Shown here piece by piece: positions 24,479-32,500 of a stretch of 45,120 nucleotides of DNA. The notes below the pieces were generated by a model, which was given only the letters and a program-made list of their open reading frames with translations, had not been told where the DNA came from and did not search any database. The stretch comes from an uncultured Bacteroidota bacterium. GTDB taxonomy: Bacteria > Bacteroidota > Bacteroidia > Flavobacteriales > Flavobacteriaceae. How positions within the stretch are numbered: the first letter of the stretch is position 1; every line of letters starts with the position of its first letter. The stretch spans positions 1 through 45,120 of the forward strand of contig CAKZOC010000121.1 of assembly GCA_937136025.1 (NCBI GenBank). The letters run 5' to 3'. Made by a program: the position numbers and the translations under genes.

Positions 24479-25861
24479 ATGATCCGGGCCCTGATTACCT
24501 TCTGGAACCTTCACCGCATTTCCATTTTACTGGTTGCGTTAGGCCTTGTTTTTTATGGGGTCTTTGGTTATGAACTGGACCGGTCCGATTCTATACGCCT
24601 GGTTACCCTGTTTGCAGCCCTGTTTTTCCTCTCTTACAAATTGATTCAGTTTGAAAAGTGGAACCTGCGGTTTATGGTCACCAGTGGCTTGCTCTTCAGG
24701 GTGGTTTTGCTTTTTACCCTGCCCAACCTCTCCCAGGATTTTTATCGGTTTATCTGGGATGGCAACCTGATCCTCGAAGGCCTGAATCCCTATATGCTGA
24801 CTCCGGATGCATGGATGGCACGGGGCGGACCCGCGTTTCCAGCGGCTTCTGAAATCTACGAGGGAATGGGAAGTCTCAGTGGTGCCCACTACAGCAATTA
24901 TCCCCCCGTAAACCAGTATTTCTTTGCCCTTTGCGCCTATCTGGGTGGCCAGACCATCCTCGGGTCCGTGATCAGTATGCGTGTGCTGATCATCCTGGCC
25001 GATCTGGGGATTTTGTACTTCGGAAGGCGCATCCTGAAAAAAATCAATCGGGCCCCCCATCTGATTTTCTGGTACTTCCTGAACCCTCTGGTGATTATTG
25101 AACTCACAGGCAACCTCCATTTTGAAGGCGTCATGTTGTTTTTCTTTGTGCTCGCCATGTTCCTGATTGTCTCAGGAAAGTGGTTTCTGGCCGTGATTCC
25201 CTATGCGTTTTCGATAGGTGTCAAACTGATTCCGTTGCTTTTTTTACCCCTTTTACTACCCTTACTCGGGTGGAAAAGAGTTTCGGGATTCTATATAGGG
25301 ACAGCCCTTATGCTCGGGGTATTGCTCTATCCATTCTATTTTCCGGAATTCTCGGACCACTACAGTCAGACACTGCGCCTGTGGTTTTCCAATTTTGAAT
25401 TTAATGCGAGTTTATACAATCTGGTTGAATCAGTGGCCGTAAGCCAGGGTGCAAAGCCATGGGAGTTTATCAAGCAATACGGGGCGATCATTCCGGGGCT
25501 CACCGCCCTGATCACCCTGATCGTCTGCGCCCACCCCATCGTCAGGTTGTCAAAATACTGGTTCGGCGCAGCGTTGCTGGTGATTTGCGTGTATTATTTT
25601 ATGGCCACTACGGTACATCCGTGGTATATTATTTTTCCGCTTTTGCTCAGCACCTTTACAAACTTTAGGTTTATGTATCTCTGGTCTGCGACCATTGTAT
25701 TGAGTTATATCGCCTACGGGGAGGAAGGGGTCGAAGAACGACCCTGGGTTTTGATTCTTGAATATGCTGTGGTCTTTGGCTTTCTTATTTATGAAATCAT
25801 CAGAAATAAACGGAATCTCTCGGCTATTGCCAAAAACCAGGTGAGAACCCCTGCTGATTAA
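24479..25861 (+). CDS. GT-C fold mannosyltransferase-like integral membrane protein
   Basis: The 460-residue protein has 10-12 membrane helices. LSQDFYRFIWDGNLILEGLNPY near residues 85-105 has the acidic first-loop motif of polyprenyl-phosphate-dependent GT-C enzymes, and SNYPPVNQYFFAL follows. Annotated relatives are called mannosyltransferases, although donor and acceptor are not proven. It begins 150 bases after the previous gene, with a GCAGGAG ribosome site near 24459-24465, and could share the upstream transcript. The 5' gap holds no gene. Confidence 0.75.
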   Translation: MIRALITFWNLHRISILLVALGLVFYGVFGYELDRSDSIRLVTLFAALFFLSYKLIQFEKWNLRFMVTSGLLFRVVLLFTLPNLSQDFYRFIWDGNLILEGLNPYMLTPDAWMARGGPAFPAASEIYEGMGSLSGAHYSNYPPVNQYFFALCAYLGGQTILGSVISMRVLIILADLGILYFGRRILKKINRAPHLIFWYFLNPLVIIELTGNLHFEGVMLFFFVLAMFLIVSGKWFLAVIPYAFSIGVKLIPLLFLPLLLPLLGWKRVSGFYIGTALMLGVLLYPFYFPEFSDHYSQTLRLWFSNFEFNASLYNLVESVAVSQGAKPWEFIKQYGAIIPGLTALITLIVCAHPIVRLSKYWFGAALLVICVYYFMATTVHPWYIIFPLLLSTFTNFRFMYLWSATIVLSYIAYGEEGVEERPWVLILEYAVVFGFLIYEIIRNKRNLSAIAKNQVRTPAD

Positions 25862-25871
25862 ATAATATTTG

Positions 25872-25879
25872 TACATTTG
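25872..25879 (+). promoter_or_regulatory. Candidate -7 box for the arginine operon
   Basis: TACATTTG matches TAnnTTTG exactly and lies just after the stop codon of the GT-C gene. It is 174 bases before the first arginine gene and seven bases before a 26-codon leader ORF. No clear -33 TTTG is visible. Confidence 0.4.
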
Positions 25880-25886
25880 GGTTAAG

Positions 25887-25967
25887 ATGAAACACCGAAT
25901 TCCTTTTTCATTGAATCTGACCCGGCCTTTCCCGGGATTGTTCCGGCGCTTCCGCCTCCGCCCGTAA
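25887..25967 (+). CDS. Putative arginine-rich leader peptide of the arginine operon
   Basis: ATG at 25887 opens a 26-residue frame ending in TAA at 25965-25967. Six residues are Arg (positions 4, 13, 20, 21, 23 and 25), and the end reads FRRFRLRP. The frame lies 86 bases before the GNAT gene of an arginine operon and starts seven bases after a promoter-like box. An arginine-rich peptide in such a place is the usual sign of translation-coupled attenuation: with scarce Arg-tRNA the ribosome would stall near codons 20-25. The region is GC-rich, so chance Arg/Pro codons are possible. No Shine-Dalgarno is seen. Confidence 0.5.
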   Translation: MKHRIPFSLNLTRPFPGLFRRFRLRP

Positions 25968-25984
25968 GGGTATCTCTCTGTTAT

Positions 25985-26006
25985 GGAATTAGGTGAGTCC
26001 AGTTCC
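25985..26006 (+). terminator. Imperfect hairpin in the arginine leader, possible attenuator
   Basis: GGAATTAGG (25985-25993) can pair with TCCAGTTCC (25998-26006) around TGAG, with one mismatch and two wobbles, and a T4 run follows seven bases later at 26014-26017. The stem begins 17 bases after the leader-peptide stop. It is weaker than a textbook terminator. An upstream TTCC-containing stretch (25941-25952) could compete for the GGAA arm. Confidence 0.3.
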
Positions 26007-26053
26007 GCATCGCTTTTAAAAATTCTCTTCCACATATTAATTCTCAATTGGCA

Positions 26054-26671
26054 ATGAAAATTGTAGTTGCTGATGCATCACATATAAAATTTGCAGCCGT
26101 GATCTCGGAAACCATTACCGAATCGGCTAAGGTCAGGGGTACCGGCATCGCCAAAAGGACTCCGGAGTATATCATCCAGCGTTTGAAAAATGAAAACGCC
26201 GTGATCGCCATCGACGGGGACCGCTTTGCGGGTTTCTGTTATATCGAAGTCTGGAGTCATCAGAAATACGTCGCGAATTCCGGTCTTATCGTACATCCCG
26301 ACTATCGGAACCGCGGGCTGGCCAAGCAGATTAAAAAGGCCATTTTTGAGCTATCCCGCAAGAAATTCCCGGAAGCCAAAATCTTCGGAATCACTACGGG
26401 GCTGGCGGTGATGAAAATCAATTCAGAACTGGGCTACCGCCCGGTGACCTATTCCGAACTCACCGACGACCCCCAGTTCTGGAAAGGCTGCCAGACGTGC
26501 AAGAATTTCGACGTCCTTACCCGCACCAACCGCAATATGTGCCTCTGTACCGGGATGCTTTACGACCCAAAACAAGAGCCCTCAAAGCCAGTGCCCAGCC
26601 TGGATAAAAAATCCTTCGAACGATTGAAAAACCTGAAGCAAAAACTTCTTTCAAAGAAAAAGAAACCATGA
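26054..26671 (+). CDS. GNAT N-acetyltransferase leading the arginine operon
   Basis: A 205-residue GNAT-fold protein: SGLIVHPDYRNRGLAKQIKKA (about 75-95) is the acetyl-CoA-binding motif A. A cysteine-containing tail (GCQTCKNFDVLTRTNRNMCLCTGM) is characteristic of the Bacteroidota GNAT that heads arginine operons. It is the natural candidate to acylate glutamate (the ArgA step), because no argA or argJ is present. That role is inferred from position. The frame reaches TTG 26048, but ATG 26054 gives the usual N-terminus. Its TGA overlaps argG by ATGA. Confidence 0.8.
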   Translation: MKIVVADASHIKFAAVISETITESAKVRGTGIAKRTPEYIIQRLKNENAVIAIDGDRFAGFCYIEVWSHQKYVANSGLIVHPDYRNRGLAKQIKKAIFELSRKKFPEAKIFGITTGLAVMKINSELGYRPVTYSELTDDPQFWKGCQTCKNFDVLTRTNRNMCLCTGMLYDPKQEPSKPVPSLDKKSFERLKNLKQKLLSKKKKP

Positions 26672-27855
26672 AAAAACTCGTTTTGGCATATAGCGGAGGT
26701 CTGGACACCTCCTATTGCGCCCACTACCTGTCCCACGAAGAAGACTATGAAGTGCACGCCGTTACGGTAAACACTGGTGGTTTTGACGGGGAAGCCCTGA
26801 AAGAAATTGAGTCCAGAGCCCTGGAGCTGGGGGTGCATTCTTACCGGGCCATAGACGCCGTGCAGTCCTTTTACGACCGGGTGGTCCGGTATCTGGTCTT
26901 TGGAAACATTCTCAGAAACAATACCTACCCCCTTTCGGTAAGTGCCGAGCGTATTGTTCAGGCCATGGAAATCGCCCAATATGCGCGGGATACCGGAGCG
27001 ACCCATATCGCTCATGGAAGCACTGGGGCAGGCAACGACCAGGTGCGCTTTGATCTGATTTTTCAGATTATGGTTCCGGAGGTCGAAATCATCACCCCAA
27101 TTCGGGATAACAAGCTCTCGCGGGAAGCAGAAATCAAATACCTTCAGAATGCGGGCATACCCTATGCCTGGGAGAAAGCGAAATATTCCATCAATAAAGG
27201 GTTGTGGGGAACTTCAGTGGGAGGAGAAGAAACCCTGGGATCGCGTAATCCCCTGCCCGATCATGCCTACCCAAGTCCCCTTGTAAAGGAAGATCCCGAG
27301 ACGGTCACCCTGGAATTTACCCAAGGAGAATTAACGGCAGTGAATGGAAACGAGGATACACCCGTAGCCAATATCCTGAAACTCGAAGCCCTGGCTTCCA
27401 ACTACGCTATTGGCAGAGATATCCATGTGGGGGATACGATTATCGGTATCAAAGGACGTGTGGGTTTTGAAGCAGCCGCCCCTTTGATTATCCTGAAATC
27501 CCATCACCTTTTGGAGAAACATACCCTGAGTAAATGGCAGCAATTTCAAAAAGAACAACTGGGAAGTTTTTACGGGATGCTCCTGCATGAAGGACAATAT
27601 CTGGATGAAGTTATGCGCAATATCGAGGCTTTTCTCGAAGATTCTCAGCGGAACGTCAGCGGTCGCGTTTTTGTAAAACTCCATCCCTATCGCTTTGAAC
27701 TTGAAGGGATCGAATCGAAAAACGACCTGATGGATGCCTCTTTTGGAAGTTATGGGGAACTCAACCGGGGTTGGTCGGCAGCGGATGCCAAAGGATTTAT
27801 CAAAATCCTCTCTAATTCAGGGCGTATTGCTTCTCAAATACAAACGGACTCATGA
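26668..27855 (+). CDS. argG: Argininosuccinate synthase
   Basis: The 395-residue enzyme joins citrulline and aspartate with ATP to form argininosuccinate. The PP-loop AYSGGLDTS is at about 6-14, GSTGAGNDQVRFD near 111-123, and the central substrate segment KYSINKGLWGTSVGGEE near 171-187. Length agrees with the family. It overlaps the genes on both sides by four bases. Confidence 0.95.
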   Translation: MKKLVLAYSGGLDTSYCAHYLSHEEDYEVHAVTVNTGGFDGEALKEIESRALELGVHSYRAIDAVQSFYDRVVRYLVFGNILRNNTYPLSVSAERIVQAMEIAQYARDTGATHIAHGSTGAGNDQVRFDLIFQIMVPEVEIITPIRDNKLSREAEIKYLQNAGIPYAWEKAKYSINKGLWGTSVGGEETLGSRNPLPDHAYPSPLVKEDPETVTLEFTQGELTAVNGNEDTPVANILKLEALASNYAIGRDIHVGDTIIGIKGRVGFEAAAPLIILKSHHLLEKHTLSKWQQFQKEQLGSFYGMLLHEGQYLDEVMRNIEAFLEDSQRNVSGRVFVKLHPYRFELEGIESKNDLMDASFGSYGELNRGWSAADAKGFIKILSNSGRIASQIQTDS

Positions 27856-28826
27856 TACGGGCAGGAGTCATAGGCGGGTCCGGATATACGGGAGGGGAGC
27901 TGATCCGCCTGCTGCTTCATCACCCGGATGTCCAATTGGATTTTGTATTCAGCAGAACCCGGAAAGGAGAATCCCTCCACAGGACTTTTCCGGATTTGAT
28001 CGGACAGACAAACCTCACCTATGTGGATCGGCCCAATGCCGATGCAGACGTGGTATTCCTTTGCCTGGGTCATGGAAATTCCGGACGTTTTTTAGAAACG
28101 TGGACCTTCGGAGCTGATACGCGCATTGTCGATCTGAGCAATGAATTCAGAGCGACGGAAAACCGTTGGTTCGGGCAAAGGGAATTTGTCTATGGCCTTC
28201 CTGAATCCTATGCCGATACCATTTCGAGGGCGCGGAACATTGCAAACCCGGGTTGCTTTGCCACGGCCATTGAGTTGGCACTCCTTCCCCTGGCCACTGC
28301 GGGCCTGCTCAAAGAAGCTGTGCACATAAGCGCGGTCACGGGGAGTACGGGCGCCGGGGCAGGACTCTCAGAAACCTCCCATTTCAGTTGGCGAAATAAC
28401 AATATGTCTGTGTATAAACCCTTTACACATCAGCACCTTGCAGAGATTCGGCAAACCCTGGAAAGCACAGGTACGACTATTCCCGAACTGCATTTCCTCC
28501 CACACAGGGGGAATTTCCCCCGGGGGATCTTTGCGACACTTTACACGGCGTATGCCGGGAGTATCGAACAAGCGGTGGACCTCTATACCGCCTATTATGA
28601 GGATTCTCCCTTTACTTTCGTTACAGAAGGTCCGGTAAACCTCAAACAGGTGGTCAACACCAATGCGGCTCACCTGCACGTGCACCTTCACGAAGGAAAA
28701 CTGCTCATTACCTCGGTTCTGGACAACCTTTTAAAAGGGGCATCGGGCCAGGCTGTAGAAAATATGAACCTGATGTTCGGATTCCCCCGGGACAGGGGTT
28801 TAAACCTCAAAGCAATCGGTTTTTAA
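27852..28826 (+). CDS. argC: N-acetyl-gamma-glutamyl-phosphate reductase
   Basis: The 324-residue enzyme reduces acylglutamyl phosphate to the semialdehyde with NADPH. GGSGYTGGELIRLL (8-21) binds NADP. The catalytic Cys135 is in NPGCFATAIELALLPL. HRGNFPRGIFATLY near residue 218 contains a conserved His. Whether the natural acyl group is acetyl or succinyl is tied to argF'. Confidence 0.94.
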   Translation: MIRAGVIGGSGYTGGELIRLLLHHPDVQLDFVFSRTRKGESLHRTFPDLIGQTNLTYVDRPNADADVVFLCLGHGNSGRFLETWTFGADTRIVDLSNEFRATENRWFGQREFVYGLPESYADTISRARNIANPGCFATAIELALLPLATAGLLKEAVHISAVTGSTGAGAGLSETSHFSWRNNNMSVYKPFTHQHLAEIRQTLESTGTTIPELHFLPHRGNFPRGIFATLYTAYAGSIEQAVDLYTAYYEDSPFTFVTEGPVNLKQVVNTNAAHLHVHLHEGKLLITSVLDNLLKGASGQAVENMNLMFGFPRDRGLNLKAIGF

Positions 28827-28845
28827 AAAATAAAATATACTTCTG

Positions 28846-29640
28846 ATGAAAATAGCAATCATTGGTGCGGGCAATCTGGGCATTTCGATGGCCACAGGTA
28901 TTCTCCACAGCGGGGCCGCTACCAGCATGTACCTGACGCGGCGCCATCCGGATTCCCTACAGGAATTTGAAGCTTATGGGAACGTCATAACCACTTCGGA
29001 TAACCGCCTGGCGGTTTCGAATTCGGACATTCTGATTTTTGCAGTACAACCGGGGGACTTCCCGGCGGTCCTGACCTCTGTGGTGGATCTCCTGGGCGAT
29101 AACCATGTGGTTATTTCCACGGTTACAGGCTTTGGCATATCCAAAATCGAAGCCATTACCGGAGCCGGGCGGTATATCATACGGGCGATGCCCAATACAG
29201 CCATCTCCGTCCAGCATTCAATGACCTGTCTGTGCAGCAATGAACACGGGAAAGCGCGCCTGGAACTCGCTCAGGCCATCTTTAATCGTATGGGGCATTC
29301 GATGATTATTCCCGAGGCCCGTATGCAGGCGGCCACAGTGATCTGTGCCAGCGGCATCGCCTTCTGGATGCGCCTGATCCGCGCGACTACCCAGGGTGCG
29401 ATTCAATTGGGCTTCGACGCCGGGCAGGCCCAGGAACTCGCCATGCACACCTGCAGGGGTGCGGCAGAACTACTCATTCAAGCGGGAAGTCATCCGGAAG
29501 CGGAAATCGACCGGGTTACTACCCCCATGGGCTGCACTATAGAAGGGCTCAACGAAATGGAGCACCAGGGACTCAGCGCCTCACTGATCCGCGGTATTGT
29601 TACCTCATTCGACAAAATTTCTGACATTAGAAAAGGGTGA
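28846..29640 (+). CDS. proC: Pyrroline-5-carboxylate reductase
   Basis: The 264-residue enzyme makes proline from pyrroline-5-carboxylate with NAD(P)H. GAGNLGISMATG (7-18) is the nucleotide site. IIRAMPNTAISVQHSMTCLC near 109-128 and TPMGCTIEGLNEM (about 230-242) form the substrate and dimer signature of ProC. It sits in the arginine operon, 19 bases after argC and directly before argD. Proline and arginine precursors are both made from glutamate, so co-regulation is plausible. A specialised arginine-linked reductase is an alternative. Confidence 0.9.
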   Translation: MKIAIIGAGNLGISMATGILHSGAATSMYLTRRHPDSLQEFEAYGNVITTSDNRLAVSNSDILIFAVQPGDFPAVLTSVVDLLGDNHVVISTVTGFGISKIEAITGAGRYIIRAMPNTAISVQHSMTCLCSNEHGKARLELAQAIFNRMGHSMIIPEARMQAATVICASGIAFWMRLIRATTQGAIQLGFDAGQAQELAMHTCRGAAELLIQAGSHPEAEIDRVTTPMGCTIEGLNEMEHQGLSASLIRGIVTSFDKISDIRKG

Positions 29641-29642
29641 TC

Positions 29643-30770
29643 ATGGAACTCTTCGACGTATATCCCAGATTTGACATTACCCCCGTCTCAGCCGAAGGCT
29701 GCTGGATTACAGATGCCAACGGCGACCAGTATCTGGATTTATACGGAGGGCATGCCGTAATCTCCATCGGGCATTCGCACCCGGAATTCGTACAAAATCT
29801 GACGACCCAACTGGGCAAAATAGCGTTTTACAGCAATTCCGTACAGAATCCCCTCCAGGAGAAGCTGGCCGTTAAATTGGGCCGGGCTTCCGGACTGGAA
29901 GGGTATCAGTTATTTCTATGCAATTCAGGGGCAGAAGCCAATGAAAATGCGCTCAAACTCGCCTCTTTCCATACCGGAAAATCGCGGGTGATCGCCTTTA
30001 AAAACAGTTTTCACGGCCGGACCTCAGCCGCAGTAGCTGCGACAGATAATCCCGCGATTATCTCCCGCCTCAATGCCCTTCACCAGGTCACCTTTCTGCC
30101 ACTGAACGATGCAGGCGCCCTGGAAAATGCCCTGAGTAAAAAAGATGTCAGTGCCGTGATCCTCGAACCCATTCAGGGGGTGGGAGGATTACAGATGGCC
30201 GAGGCCTCGTTTATGGAAGAAACCGCCCGTCTCTGCCGGGAACACGAAGCTGTCTTTATCGCAGACGAAGTACAAAGCGGATTCGGGCGTACCGGTGCCT
30301 TCTTTGCCTATCAGCACAGCGAAGCCGTACCTGGAATCATCACTATGGCCAAAGGGATGGGAAATGGCTTTCCCGTCGGAGGAATTCTGATTCATCCGGA
30401 TATACATTCCCGTCCCGGACTGCTGGGCACAACCTTCGGGGGGAACCATCTGGCATGCGCCGCCACACTCACCGTCCTGAATGTTCTGGAACAAGAAGAG
30501 CTGCTCCCGCACGCCACACGCATGGAAGGTGTTTTCCGCACTCAGGTCAAAGGAATTCCCGGATTGAAACAGGTGAGGGGAAAGGGGCTGATGCTCGGTC
30601 TTGAAATGGACTTTGAAGTAGCTGCATTGCGAAAAAAATTGCTCTACACCCATCGCATTTTCACCGGAAATTCAAAAAACAAAAACCTTTTGCGCATCCT
30701 GCCCCCTTTGCCTATTCAGGAGAAAGACCTGGGACTTTTATTCAGTGCCCTAAAAAAGGAACTCTTATGA
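29643..30770 (+). CDS. argD: Acetylornithine/succinylornithine aminotransferase
   Basis: The 375-residue PLP enzyme (class III aminotransferase) transfers an amino group from glutamate to the acylated glutamate semialdehyde. The PLP lysine is Lys237 in TMAKGMGNG, and FIADEVQSGFGRTG (about 204-217) holds the cofactor-binding Asp. ATG 29643 is preferred because an AAGGGTG ribosome site lies just upstream; a GTG at 29637 would overlap proC by four bases. Confidence 0.92.
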   Translation: MELFDVYPRFDITPVSAEGCWITDANGDQYLDLYGGHAVISIGHSHPEFVQNLTTQLGKIAFYSNSVQNPLQEKLAVKLGRASGLEGYQLFLCNSGAEANENALKLASFHTGKSRVIAFKNSFHGRTSAAVAATDNPAIISRLNALHQVTFLPLNDAGALENALSKKDVSAVILEPIQGVGGLQMAEASFMEETARLCREHEAVFIADEVQSGFGRTGAFFAYQHSEAVPGIITMAKGMGNGFPVGGILIHPDIHSRPGLLGTTFGGNHLACAATLTVLNVLEQEELLPHATRMEGVFRTQVKGIPGLKQVRGKGLMLGLEMDFEVAALRKKLLYTHRIFTGNSKNKNLLRILPPLPIQEKDLGLLFSALKKELL

Positions 30771-31705
30771 AGCATTTCTTAAGTACCGACGATATTGATT
30801 CCCTTCCCGAATGGCTTAAAAAAGGAGGGGCGCTCGCTCAAGGCATCGGAACCCCTGATTTGCCCGGCCAGGGCAAGACCCTCTGCCTCCTTTTTTTTAA
30901 CAACAGCCTCCGCACCCGGCTCAGCACTCAAAAAGCGGCGCGTTTACTGGGATTGGAAGTCCTGGTAATGAATTTTGGTTCGGAAGGTTGGAATCTGGAA
31001 TTAGAGGACGGCACCCTCATGGAAGAAGGGGCCGCTGAACATATTGCAGAAGCTGCAGCAGTCGTCGGACAATATGCAGACCTGATTGGTGTCCGTGCTT
31101 TTGCCGGTCTTTCAGACAGAACAATGGATTTGGCCGAGGGAATACTCAATGGTTTTGTAAGGTATGCCGGGGTCCCGATACTCAATATGGAAAGTGCCAC
31201 AGGGCATCCCCTGCAGGCCCTGGCCGATGCCCTCACCATTGCGGGAACTGCTCAAAAGACCACTCCAAAAGTAGTGTTGTCCTGGGCACCCCATCCGCGG
31301 GCGCTGCCACAAGCGGTGTCCAATTCCTTTGTACGGATAATGCAAAGGATGCCCGTAGAGCTGACGATCACCCATCCTCCCGGTTATGAACTTGACGCGG
31401 ATCTGGTGGGAGTTTACAAGCCGGTTTACGACCAGAAAAAGGCCCTGGAAGGCGCGGATTACGTATATGTAAAAAACTGGAGCAGTGTACAGGAATACGG
31501 CAAGGTCCTGCATCGGGATCCCAGCTGGATGATGACGGCAGAAAAACTCGGGAAGGCCCGATTTATGCACTGCCTGCCCGTCAGACGGAACGTGGTGGTG
31601 GAAGACGCCGTCCTCGATGGCCCGCAGTCCCTGGTCCTGAAACAGGCCGCTAACCGGACGCTTTCGGCTCAGCTGGCCTTAAGGCACCTTTTAGGTGCGC
31701 TATAA
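30767..31705 (+). CDS. argF': N-acyl-ornithine carbamoyltransferase (argF' type)
   Basis: The 312-residue enzyme is the Bacteroidota form that carbamoylates an acylated ornithine rather than free ornithine. FFNNSLRTRLS at 43-53 replaces the usual STRTR carbamoyl-phosphate motif, and WAPHPRALPQA and FMHCLPVRRN are family marks. In characterised relatives Pro90 selects N-succinylornithine (Bacteroides fragilis) and Glu92 selects N-acetylornithine (Xanthomonas). By hand alignment this protein has Ala90 there, within EGAAEHIAEA, so its acyl preference is open. The pathway therefore needs a late deacylase, which argE provides. It overlaps argD by four bases. Confidence 0.92.
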   Translation: MKHFLSTDDIDSLPEWLKKGGALAQGIGTPDLPGQGKTLCLLFFNNSLRTRLSTQKAARLLGLEVLVMNFGSEGWNLELEDGTLMEEGAAEHIAEAAAVVGQYADLIGVRAFAGLSDRTMDLAEGILNGFVRYAGVPILNMESATGHPLQALADALTIAGTAQKTTPKVVLSWAPHPRALPQAVSNSFVRIMQRMPVELTITHPPGYELDADLVGVYKPVYDQKKALEGADYVYVKNWSSVQEYGKVLHRDPSWMMTAEKLGKARFMHCLPVRRNVVVEDAVLDGPQSLVLKQAANRTLSAQLALRHLLGAL

Positions 31706-31720
31706 ATCCCCGGTAAAATC

Positions 31721-32500
31721 GTGAAACAGAAAGTAGGAATTATAAAAATTGGAGGGGCGTTCTTAGAAGATGAAAAACTTCTGGAAAAGTTCTATTCGGC
31801 GTTTTCGGCCATGGAAGGATTAAAAATCCTGGTCCACGGTGGGGGGCAACGCGCCAGTAAACTCAGCACCGATTTGGGCATTACCCCTCAAATGGTCCAT
31901 GGCCGGCGCATTACGGACGCCAAAAGTCTGGAAGTCGTCACCATGGTGTATGCAGGATGGGCCAATAAGACTTTGGTAGCCGGCCTGCAGGGCAGGGGAT
32001 GCAATGCCCTGGGGCTAAGTGGAGCGGATGCCAATCTGATCCGGGCCCTCAGGCGACCCGTCAAAGATATAGACTATGGCCTGGTTGGCGACGTGGAACG
32101 GGTGAATACCGAAGGGCTGAGCACCCTGTTAAACGCAGGATTCACTCCCGTCTTCTGCGCCCTGACCCACGATGGAAAAGGACAGCTGCTGAATACGAAT
32201 GCAGACTCCATTGCGGCAGATTTAGCCATGGCGCTCAGTCCGGCATACGAAGTCAGACTCATCTACTGCTTTGAAAAGCAAGGGGTACTGCGCAATGTAA
32301 ACGATCCGGAAAGTGTCATCCCTTCAATGGATACTGACAATTTTAAATCACTCCAAAAAGAGGGCGTCATATCGGCGGGAATGATCCCCAAATTGTTTAA
32401 TAGTTTTAGGGCCCTGCAGGCAGGGGTTGACCAGGTTATTATCGGTCCTGTTTCGCTGCTGAGCGGGCAGGCGCCTAAATACACTCAAATACAATTATAA
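31721..32500 (+). CDS. argB: N-acetylglutamate kinase
   Basis: The 259-residue amino-acid kinase phosphorylates acylglutamate. IIKIGGAFL near 7-15 binds ATP and VHGGGQ near 39-44 binds phosphate, with NADSIAADLAMAL later. It begins with GTG at 31721, 15 bases after argF', and its stop shares one base with the argE start (TAATG). Feedback inhibition by arginine cannot be inferred because the N-terminal extension typical of sensitive enzymes is absent. Confidence 0.92.
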   Translation: MKQKVGIIKIGGAFLEDEKLLEKFYSAFSAMEGLKILVHGGGQRASKLSTDLGITPQMVHGRRITDAKSLEVVTMVYAGWANKTLVAGLQGRGCNALGLSGADANLIRALRRPVKDIDYGLVGDVERVNTEGLSTLLNAGFTPVFCALTHDGKGQLLNTNADSIAADLAMALSPAYEVRLIYCFEKQGVLRNVNDPESVIPSMDTDNFKSLQKEGVISAGMIPKLFNSFRALQAGVDQVIIGPVSLLSGQAPKYTQIQL

